Assembly (NCBI GenBank): GCA_023414155.1
Contig: JAEZOG010000285.1
Span: 1 to 6,931, forward strand
Length of the DNA: 6,931 nucleotides
DNA from: Cyanobacteria bacterium OH_CFB_184
GTDB lineage: Bacteria > Cyanobacteriota > Vampirovibrionia > Gastranaerophilales > Gastranaerophilaceae
Reading direction: 5' to 3'
Position 1 is the first letter of the stretch. Each line of letters starts with the position of its first letter. The position numbers and the translations under genes are program-made. The notes under the pieces are model-generated. The model was given only the letters and a program-made list of their open reading frames with translations, did not search any database and had not been told where the DNA came from. Of this stretch, positions 1 through 6,135 are shown piece by piece.

Positions 1-1768
1 ATTTCCAAAGGACTCCAGTATAATCGTCTCTGGTACAGTCAAGAAAGATAACTATAACGGCAACTACACAATAGACAAACCTCAATACCAGCTAATAAAT
101 TCTGATTTCTACGAAGGCGATAATCTACACCTTGGAAGAATAGTTCCTGTGTATTCACTTGTTGAAAAATTAAATGCCAAAACATTAAGAAGAGCAATTT
201 TTAATGCCATTCAAGAATACAAAGACCAAATTACAAACCTTTTGCCTATTGAAATAATAGAGGAATTTGATCTTTTAAACAGGCAAGATGCAATAGAACA
301 AATTCACTTCCCGAAAGACATTGATACTCTTGAAAAAGCCAGATTTTCACTTGTTTTTGAAGAACTTTTTGTTCTGCAGTTAAAACTTGGATTAATAAGA
401 AAAGAAAACACCTCGAGTACAAAAACACTGCCGCTTACAATAAAAGAAAAAGGACTTGTTGAAGAATTCATATCTAAACTTCCATTTGAACTCACAGGTG
501 CTCAAAAAAGAGCGATAAATGAAATTCTTAACGATATAAACAGCGAAACTCCAATGCAAAGGCTGCTTCAAGGAGACGTTGGTAGCGGTAAAACAATTGT
601 AGCGTGCATAATGCTGCTTGCTGCTATAGAAAACAATTATCAAGGGGCGATAATGGCTCCTACAGAGATTTTAGCCCAACAACACTTTAACAATTTTGTT
701 AACTGGTTAACACCGCTTGGAATAAGCGTGGGCCTATTTACCTCATCTAACAACAAAAAGCTGCGCAACAAGCTCGAGACTGACCTTAGGAACGGACAAA
801 TCAATGTTGCTGTCGGCACCCATTCACTTATTCAAGAAAATATTGATTTTAATAACCTGGGAGCAATCGTAATAGATGAGCAACACAGATTTGGAGTAAA
901 ACAAAGAAACGCTCTTAAAAACAAAGCGACAATTCCTCAAGTTTTAACTATGACTGCAACTCCAATTCCAAGAACTCTTGCTTTAACTGTCCATGGTGAC
1001 TTGGATTTGACGATAATTGATGAACTTCCAAAAGGCAGAAAAGCGATAAAAACGGCACTATTAACAGACGCAAAGCGCCAACAGGCATACAACTTAATAA
1101 GGCAGCAAGTTGAACTTGGACATCAAGCATATATAGTGTTCCCATTGATTGATGAATCAGAGACTCTTTCAGCAAAAGCCGCTACTCAAGAAGCAGAAAA
1201 TCTTCAAAACGGAGAATTTAAAGATTTAAAAATCGGTCTTTTGCATGGCAAAATGAAGCCTGAAGAAAAAGATCAGATAATGGCTGACTTTAAAAACAAA
1301 AAATACGACATTCTTGTCAGCACAACGGTTGTAGAAGTAGGAGTAGATGTGCCTAATTCTACTGTTATGGTTATCGAAAATGCCGAAAGATTCGGATTAT
1401 CTCAACTTCACCAACTAAGAGGAAGAGTAGGAAGAGGTAAAGCGCAATCCTTCTGCGTATTGATCAGCTCTACTTCAACAAAAGAAACCATAAACAGGTT
1501 AAACATTCTTGTACAAACAAATGACGGTTTTGTTATAGCAGAAAAAGACCTTGAAATAAGAGGTCCCGGTGAGTTTTTAGGCTTAAGACAAAGCGGGCTC
1601 CCTGAATTAAACCTTACTGATCTCACCAAAGATTTGCACATCCTTGAAATAGCTAGAGAAGCTGCTTTTAAATTTTTAAAAACCAAAAACATAAATGATT
1701 TTAAAGCGCTTAAGACATATATAGACTCAAATTTTTCAACTTCTTCTGATATTTCAACTCTTGATTAG
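1..1768 (+). CDS. recG: ATP-dependent DNA helicase RecG, C-terminal 588 residues (5' end outside window)
   Basis: RecG is a cytoplasmic superfamily 2 helicase that remodels stalled replication forks and drives branch migration of Holliday junctions. The frame is open from base 2, the first full codon; an internal GTG at 149 is not the real start because conserved RecG sequence lies before it (end of the wedge domain, then GRIVPVYSL at about residues 46-54). Fragment residues show Walker A GDVGSGKT (191-198), motif Ia APTEILAQQH (219-228), Walker B DEQHRFGV (292-299), motif III TATPIPRT (318-325), motif VI QLRGRVGRG (471-479) and the RecG-specific translocation region starting DGFVIAEKDLEIRGPGEF (508-525) and ending with RQSG (529-532). 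RecG proteins usually have about 680-830 residues, so at least 100 N-terminal residues are missing. All catalytic motifs are intact. It ends with TAG, directly abutting the stop of the opposite-strand glycosyltransferase gene. Confidence 0.97.
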   Translation, partial: FPKDSSIIVSGTVKKDNYNGNYTIDKPQYQLINSDFYEGDNLHLGRIVPVYSLVEKLNAKTLRRAIFNAIQEYKDQITNLLPIEIIEEFDLLNRQDAIEQIHFPKDIDTLEKARFSLVFEELFVLQLKLGLIRKENTSSTKTLPLTIKEKGLVEEFISKLPFELTGAQKRAINEILNDINSETPMQRLLQGDVGSGKTIVACIMLLAAIENNYQGAIMAPTEILAQQHFNNFVNWLTPLGISVGLFTSSNNKKLRNKLETDLRNGQINVAVGTHSLIQENIDFNNLGAIVIDEQHRFGVKQRNALKNKATIPQVLTMTATPIPRTLALTVHGDLDLTIIDELPKGRKAIKTALLTDAKRQQAYNLIRQQVELGHQAYIVFPLIDESETLSAKAATQEAENLQNGEFKDLKIGLLHGKMKPEEKDQIMADFKNKKYDILVSTTVVEVGVDVPNSTVMVIENAERFGLSQLHQLRGRVGRGKAQSFCVLISSTSTKETINRLNILVQTNDGFVIAEKDLEIRGPGEFLGLRQSGLPELNLTDLTKDLHILEIAREAAFKFLKTKNINDFKALKTYIDSNFSTSSDISTLD

Positions 1769-1792
1769 TTATTGTTTTTCAAAAACAACAAC
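1768..1792. terminator. Imperfect palindrome over the convergent stop codons, possible weak two-way terminator
   Basis: An inverted repeat centred on base 1780 pairs 1772-1779 (TTGTTTTT) with 1781-1788 (AAAAACAA). After one mismatch it continues with 1768-1770 against 1790-1792. It lies on the last base of the recG stop codon and on the last codons and stop of the minus-strand gene, exactly where two converging transcripts would need to stop. It lacks a GC-rich stem and a separate T-tract, so it is not a classical intrinsic terminator. Chance in AT-rich DNA is a real alternative. Confidence 0.22.
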
Positions 1793-3436
1793 TACCCAAT
1801 CTCCGCTTTCATAGATATTTAAAGGTTTTAGATATTTAGAAGATACTGCTACAGAGTTATTTTTTACATATGAAAACACCATAAACAAAAAAGGCGTGTC
1901 ATAATAAATTTCATCTTTCGATGTTATTTGCATCATTTGTTTCTCGTTATAAAATGAAACCGTTTTTAAAATTACTATAGCTAGCTTGTCGCCTTTTTTC
2001 ATATTTTTAATGAAGTCATTATAAAACTTTTTCTCAAATATCCTTGTATCATTGTGTTTTAAGTTATCATACAAAAGGATTTTTCCATTTATAACGATTG
2101 TTTTATACGAATAAGTCTGAGGAACAATAAAAGAAGTAAAATTGTATTTATCGATCCAGAACATTTTGTACGTTTTGCCTTCAAAATATTTCTCGAATTT
2201 CTTCGAGTCATAATAAGTTAAAATAACAGTATCAGAAGAATTTATGTCAGCTTTTCTCAATAAATCCATTACAATTTTGTTGCCTTCACTTCTTCCAAGC
2301 TTAGGAGCTGAATTATTATTCACAACATAATGAAAAACCGGCAAAATAAGCATTACCAATATAAAAAACTTTTGCATCGCTTGCTTTTTTAAACTTAAAA
2401 TACCTACGCACATTATTAAAATTAAAATAGGATAAATTTCAACACTATATTTAGTAGAAAGCACTATTCTATTCATCATAGCAGCTACTGTTAGAACAGA
2501 AAAAAAGCAAAATGAACTTATAAAAAGATATTTTAAAATTTTTGACTTTTGAAACAATCCAATCAATATCGCAGTTATTGCAACTAAAAGCGGTATAACC
2601 GAGAAAATCAAAAACATATAATTTATCTGGCCGCCTTTGACTAAAATTTCGCTTATGTACTTAGGAGTATTGATAATATTGATTTGTATCGGTGAGAAGT
2701 AATCCGTAAAAACAAAAAACACTTTCGCAACAGAAAACCCTGACCAAAACTGAGAGACATAACTCTCTTTGAAAATCTTATATATAAATGGTGACAGCGG
2801 CAATAAAGATATTAATACAAAAGCGATCAATAGCTTTAACTGTGGTGCATATTTTTTATTGTTTCTTACTACATAAATACCCAGCAACAATATATTGAAA
2901 AATGAAAAGACAAATCCTAAAGTGTGAGTAAAAATTATAAAAAAGTTAGTTATTCCAAAAAATAAAAAATTGTTTTTTGTCTGATATTTTGCAAGCCTTA
3001 TCCACGCAACAACATTCAATGAGCTTATCAAAAACAAAAGACTGTACAATCTTACTTCCTGAGAAAAATAAATAAGGAAGCCGCTCACAGATGCAAATGC
3101 TGCGCATAGAAGCCCTAATTTATCATCTTTATATTCTTTGCCGACAAAATACATAGCAATGATTGATAAAACGCCTGTTAACAATGAAGATAACCTTAAA
3201 CTAAAATCAGCATCGCCAAAAAGCATCATCCAAGATTTCAAATAAATGTAATAAAACGGCATATGACAATTTTTTATGATTTCCTGCACAAATTCGACAG
3301 GAAAGTTTCTTGAAGAAATAAACCAGGCAATATACTCATCATTCCACAGACCTTGCGGCTTATCCAGACAACAAAGTCTAAGTAAAAAGCCGAATAAAAC
3401 TATCAAACTTAACCAAAAAAAGGTTTTTTTAGTCAT
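1769..3436 (-). CDS. GT-C membrane glycosyltransferase, GT39/ArnT-like (PMT_2 type)
   Basis: This 555-residue integral inner-membrane protein probably transfers a sugar from a polyprenyl-phosphate donor to an acceptor on the outer face of the membrane; donor sugar and acceptor cannot be read from sequence. The family signs are a first membrane helix (about 5-23) followed by the acidic pair D33-E34 in WNDE in the first outer loop, HMPFYY (58-63), SQEVRLYSL (125-133) with a second conserved acid E127, and THTLG (170-174). I estimate about 11 hydrophobic helices up to residue 370, among them about 82-99, 105-124, 200-218, 270-293, 300-318, 330-347 and 353-370. Residues 371-555 form a hydrophilic C-terminal domain, expected outside the membrane and not recognised by me. 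The ATG at 3436 is chosen because the N-terminal helix and WNDE motif follow at the usual distance; upstream there is only a weak AGG. It is divergent from a GT2 gene that may make its donor, and it converges on recG with no gap. Confidence 0.85.
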   Translation of the reverse strand: MTKKTFFWLSLIVLFGFLLRLCCLDKPQGLWNDEYIAWFISSRNFPVEFVQEIIKNCHMPFYYIYLKSWMMLFGDADFSLRLSSLLTGVLSIIAMYFVGKEYKDDKLGLLCAAFASVSGFLIYFSQEVRLYSLLFLISSLNVVAWIRLAKYQTKNNFLFFGITNFFIIFTHTLGFVFSFFNILLLGIYVVRNNKKYAPQLKLLIAFVLISLLPLSPFIYKIFKESYVSQFWSGFSVAKVFFVFTDYFSPIQINIINTPKYISEILVKGGQINYMFLIFSVIPLLVAITAILIGLFQKSKILKYLFISSFCFFSVLTVAAMMNRIVLSTKYSVEIYPILILIMCVGILSLKKQAMQKFFILVMLILPVFHYVVNNNSAPKLGRSEGNKIVMDLLRKADINSSDTVILTYYDSKKFEKYFEGKTYKMFWIDKYNFTSFIVPQTYSYKTIVINGKILLYDNLKHNDTRIFEKKFYNDFIKNMKKGDKLAIVILKTVSFYNEKQMMQITSKDEIYYDTPFLFMVFSYVKNNSVAVSSKYLKPLNIYESGDWVVVVFEKQ

Positions 3437-3441
3437 AATAT

Positions 3442-3470
3442 TTAACCTAATTTATTTTTTATATTATAAT
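3442..3470 (+). promoter_or_regulatory. Predicted sigma-70-type promoter for the GT2 gene
   Basis: A perfect -10 box TATAAT lies at 3465-3470, with a weaker -35 candidate TTAACC (4 of 6 to TTGACA) at 3442-3447 and a 17-base spacer. Transcription would start near 3477, giving a leader of about 25 bases before the ATG at 3502. The region is so AT-rich that -10-like strings occur by chance, so the fit is suggestive only. Confidence 0.4.
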
Positions 3471-3485
3471 TATATTACATTTCAA
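3458..3485 (-). promoter_or_regulatory. Predicted sigma-70-type promoter for the GT-C gene
   Basis: Read on the minus strand, TTGAAA (bases 3485-3480) is followed after 16 bases by TATAAA (3463-3458), about 22 bases before the ATG at 3436. A perfect TATAAT (3468-3463) also overlaps it but lacks a well-placed -35. The site overlaps the promoter of the opposite gene, so the two -10 regions share the same bases. Confidence 0.38.
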
Positions 3486-3501
3486 AAAAAGTTTATAGAG
3501 T

Positions 3502-4440
3502 ATGAAATTAATAATACAAATTCCTTGTTATAACGAAGAAATAACTCTTCCGCTTACCTTAGCGGCGCTTCCCAAGCATATTGAAGGAATTGACGAGATT
3601 GAAACCTTAGTAATCGATGATGGCAGCACGGATAGAAGTATAGAAATCGCTGAAAGTTATGGAGTAAACCACATCGTAAGACTTCCAAATCACAAAGGCT
3701 TGGCAAGGACATTCATGGCAGGCTTGCAAAAAAGCATTCAACTCAATGCAGACATTATCGTAAATACAGACGCTGACAATCAATATAACGCTGAAGATAT
3801 AGAAAAATTAGTCCAACCAATCCTTGAGAAAAAGGCTGATATAGTAATTGGTACAAGACCAATAGAGAGAATTAAACATTTTTCTCTGCTAAAAAAATTC
3901 TTACAAAAAATAGGTTCATATGTCATAAGACTATTGAGTTCTACAGGTACAGAAGATGCACCTAGCGGATTTAGAGCATTTACAAGAGAAGCGGCTATAA
4001 TGATAAATGTCTTTGACAATTATACATACACGCTAGAAACAATCATCCAATCTAAATCAAAAGGGCTGATAATTGAATCAACTCCTATAAGAGTCAATGA
4101 TAACTACAGAAAATCCAGACTAGTAAAAAACATATTTGAATATATAAGAAAATCAACTTTCACAATGATAAGAATGTTCATCATCTATCGTCCATTCAGA
4201 TTTTTTGCAATAATAGGAGGTATCCTTTTTGCACTAGGATTAGTTATCTGGGCTAGATTTTTATTTTACTATTTCTTTGGAAGTTCAAACGGGCACATAC
4301 AATCATTGCTATTTGCTGCAATCCTTATGATTATAGGATTTCAGACTATTATGCTCGGGGTACTTGCTGACCTGCTTGCAATCAACAGAAAATTGATTGA
4401 AGATGTCCAAATCAGAATTAAAAAAATAGAAAACAAATAG
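3502..4440 (+). CDS. GT2 family glycosyltransferase, polyprenyl-phosphate sugar synthase-like (DPM1/GtrB/ArnC type)
   Basis: The 312-residue protein has a cytoplasmic GT-A catalytic domain and a C-terminal membrane anchor. Such enzymes move a sugar from a nucleotide donor to polyprenyl phosphate; the sugar is not readable here. The sequence shows the GT2 start IPCYNEE (7-13), nucleotide-binding VIDDGSTD (37-44), the metal-binding DxD motif D90-A-D92 within TDADNQY, GTRP (117-120), DAPSGFRAF (152-160) and YTLETI (176-181). Two hydrophobic helices at about 234-257 and 267-291 precede ADLLAINRKLIED (289-301), a tail typical of the DPM1-like branch with two helices. The ATG at 3502 puts the GT2 motif at the usual distance from the N-terminus; no good Shine-Dalgarno precedes it. 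It lies back to back with the GT-C gene, the enzyme class that uses lipid-linked sugars, and 61 bases before the tolC-like gene on the same strand. Confidence 0.9.
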   Translation: MKLIIQIPCYNEEITLPLTLAALPKHIEGIDEIETLVIDDGSTDRSIEIAESYGVNHIVRLPNHKGLARTFMAGLQKSIQLNADIIVNTDADNQYNAEDIEKLVQPILEKKADIVIGTRPIERIKHFSLLKKFLQKIGSYVIRLLSSTGTEDAPSGFRAFTREAAIMINVFDNYTYTLETIIQSKSKGLIIESTPIRVNDNYRKSRLVKNIFEYIRKSTFTMIRMFIIYRPFRFFAIIGGILFALGLVIWARFLFYYFFGSSNGHIQSLLFAAILMIIGFQTIMLGVLADLLAINRKLIEDVQIRIKKIENK

Positions 4441-4482
4441 TCTTTTATAAATAGTAACTTGGCTATGAGCGTATGTTCATAT

Positions 4483-4500
4483 TTTCAATATCATTTGAAA
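4483..4500. promoter_or_regulatory. Small palindrome directly before the tolC-like start codon
   Basis: TTTCAA (4483-4488) and TTGAAA (4495-4500) form a perfect 6-bp inverted repeat with a 6-base spacer, ending two bases before the ATG at 4502. It fills the place where a ribosome-binding site would be expected, and none is seen. It could be a small operator or an mRNA hairpin over the start. With an AT-rich 6-bp stem, chance is quite possible. I see no convincing promoter in the rest of 4441-4501. Confidence 0.2.
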
Positions 4501-4501
4501 T

Positions 4502-6040
4502 ATGAAAAAATTATTAATTGTAATTATTATATTATTTTTCTTTCAAAATACAATTTACGCTGAGGATGAGGTTATTTGGGACTATAGAAACGACGAATTC
4601 ATAAAAGAATTATTAAAAGATAATCCTAATGCATCAGATGCAGCAAAGCAAAAATTGCTAGATGAAGAATTAAGCAAAAACCTCGGTATAGATCTAATTT
4701 ATACCGACCTGGCAGAATGCCTAAAAATAGCACTAGACAATAACTACACCATGAAACAAAAAGAAAGAAGCAAAGAGCAAGCATATTGGGAGTATAAAAA
4801 TGCTAATGCTCAGTTTTTACCTGATTTTTCATATCAATACACAATGCAGTACATAGACGGAAAATTTTTAGTCGGTGGGGTATTATTGGATAGGTTCGAT
4901 GAGTTGCCTATACAAAATATTTTTCAACTTGAATGGGGTGGAGTTCAACAAGGGAAGTTATTTTTCCTAAACAAACAACGAAAAAGTCTTTTAAAAGCCT
5001 CAAGATCAACTGTGGATTACACTAGAGATGAAATCATATTAAAAGTAACTTTGGCTTATTATGACCTTTTGAGCCAAAAATTGCAGTTTGAAGTGTTTAA
5101 ATCCAACCTTCTTGATAGGCTATATCAATATAGGATGGTTAAAGCTAAATATGAAGCAGGGATTGAAAGCAAATATTATGTAACCAGAGCTGAAACTGAA
5201 GTTGCAGGAGCAAGACAAAATTACATAACAGCAGCAAACAGCTTGAGACTAACTCAAGCTAAGCTTGCAAACCTTATGGGAGTAGAAATATTAGATGCAA
5301 TATATCCTTCTGAAGGTTCTATTCAAATAAGAAAATTAGTTGAAGATAAATATTCAATAGAAAAACTCTATGAAATTGCGCTGCAGAGTAGAGATGACGT
5401 ATTGGCAGAAAAGTTAAAAATAGATGCATTAGTTGCAGAAAAAAACTCTAACTATTTAGACTTTGCACCAAAAACCACCAGCAGTTACGCTCGATCTATC
5501 GTTGGAACACCAAGTTCTGGATTTGGACCGAACACAACTATTTCTCTTGGAGTAACTTTTCCTCTGGGTAAAAACCTTGGCTTTGGTACAATGACGACAA
5601 TTAAAGCTTACAAGGCAAGAGTAGAATCAGAAGAATACAAACTCACAAACCTAATCCGTTCAGTCAAAGAATCGATACTTGGATCATATTACAATTCAAA
5701 ATCTGCTTATGAAAAAATTGAAGCAGCCAAATCTGAAGTAAGAGCGGCAGATGAGAGTGTTACGATAGCTATAGCGCAAGCTAAAGTAGGTATTGGGGTT
5801 TTTACTGATGTTATATACGCTCAAAACAAAAAAATCCAGGCGCAAGAAGTATTGATAAGAACAACAACTGAATACAATAAAGCACAGGCACAACTATTAT
5901 TTGACGCAGGAATAATAAGCTTAAATGCAGTATTAAATGGATACAAACCAGTACAAATCAACACTACACAACAATCTCAGGCACCTAAATCTCCAGCATC
6001 TAAAACAAAACCCAAATCTAAAACCAAAAGCAAACCATAA
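4502..6040 (+). CDS. TolC-family outer-membrane efflux protein
   Basis: TolC-family proteins form trimeric barrel-plus-tunnel ducts across the outer membrane and periplasm, the exit for efflux pumps and type I secretion. This 512-residue protein begins with a signal peptide (MKK, hydrophobic core to about 14, likely cleavage after A20 in IYA-ED). Residues 21-61 are a hydrophilic lead-in. Two repeats characteristic of the outer-membrane efflux domain follow: about 65-262 (starting near DLAECLKIALDNN and closing with LANLMGV, 255-261) and about 284-473 (starting YSIEKLYEIALQSRDD). Long Ala/Glu/Lys-rich helices suit the coiled tunnel, and SLGVTFPLG (348-356) resembles the beta-strand insert. The last 19 residues (494-512) carry seven lysines plus many Pro, Ser and Thr, an odd soluble tail. 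No membrane-fusion protein or transporter gene is in the window, so the pump served is unknown. The ATG is chosen because the signal peptide starts there. Confidence 0.9.
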   Translation: MKKLLIVIIILFFFQNTIYAEDEVIWDYRNDEFIKELLKDNPNASDAAKQKLLDEELSKNLGIDLIYTDLAECLKIALDNNYTMKQKERSKEQAYWEYKNANAQFLPDFSYQYTMQYIDGKFLVGGVLLDRFDELPIQNIFQLEWGGVQQGKLFFLNKQRKSLLKASRSTVDYTRDEIILKVTLAYYDLLSQKLQFEVFKSNLLDRLYQYRMVKAKYEAGIESKYYVTRAETEVAGARQNYITAANSLRLTQAKLANLMGVEILDAIYPSEGSIQIRKLVEDKYSIEKLYEIALQSRDDVLAEKLKIDALVAEKNSNYLDFAPKTTSSYARSIVGTPSSGFGPNTTISLGVTFPLGKNLGFGTMTTIKAYKARVESEEYKLTNLIRSVKESILGSYYNSKSAYEKIEAAKSEVRAADESVTIAIAQAKVGIGVFTDVIYAQNKKIQAQEVLIRTTTEYNKAQAQLLFDAGIISLNAVLNGYKPVQINTTQQSQAPKSPASKTKPKSKTKSKP

Positions 6041-6050
6041 AAAGCAATCC

Positions 6051-6081
6051 TACAAATAAATTGAGACACATTTTATTTGTA
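6051..6081. terminator. Perfect 10-bp hairpin after the tolC-like gene, possible terminator
   Basis: TACAAATAAA (6051-6060) is the exact reverse complement of 6072-6081, with an 11-base loop. It starts 11 bases after the tolC-like stop codon, the usual place for a transcript-ending hairpin. The stem has only two G-C pairs and is followed by an interrupted T run (ATTTCTTC at 6085-6092), so termination would be weak. It may instead protect the 3' end of the mRNA. Confidence 0.42.
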
Positions 6082-6107
6082 AAGATTTCTTCACAATAAC
6101 TAAATAT

Positions 6108-6135
6108 TTCACATAGAAAGGTCGATATATATAAT
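6108..6135 (+). promoter_or_regulatory. Near-consensus sigma-70 promoter immediately before the SIS gene
   Basis: TTCACA (6108-6113, 5 of 6 to TTGACA) is followed after 16 bases by a perfect TATAAT (6130-6135). This is the best promoter match in the window. However, the -10 box touches the ATG at 6136, so transcription would start around 6142, inside the annotated reading frame. If this promoter is used, translation must begin at a later codon; otherwise it is a chance match, or it contributes only part of the transcripts. Confidence 0.42.

Noticed and set aside
149..151. GTG as the start of recG
   Set aside because: The frame is open from base 2 and encodes conserved wedge-domain sequence and GRIVPVYSL before and across this codon, so it is internal.
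246..643. Several minus-strand open frames inside recG
   Set aside because: They lie antisense to a strongly conserved gene, are Cys/Phe/Ser-rich without family motifs, and overlap one another in different frames.
948..1692. Two further minus-strand open frames inside recG
   Set aside because: They are antisense shadows of helicase motifs III to VI with no recognisable protein signature or start signal.
3276..3533. Plus-strand 85-codon frame crossing the divergent promoter region
   Set aside because: It overlaps the 5' end of the GT-C gene antisense, runs through the promoter region and into the GT2 start, and is low-complexity.
3780..4019. Minus-strand 79-codon frame inside the GT2 gene
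   Set aside because: It is fully antisense to conserved GT2 motifs, with no supporting motif or ribosome-binding site.
5696..5893. Minus-strand 65-codon frame inside the tolC-like gene
   Set aside because: It is antisense to the second efflux repeat, and its Phe/Cys/Tyr-rich composition is that of a shadow frame.
6090..6113. TTCACA repeated at 6090-6095 and 6108-6113 as a possible operator pair
   Set aside because: Only six bases are shared, and the downstream copy is better explained as a -35 box.
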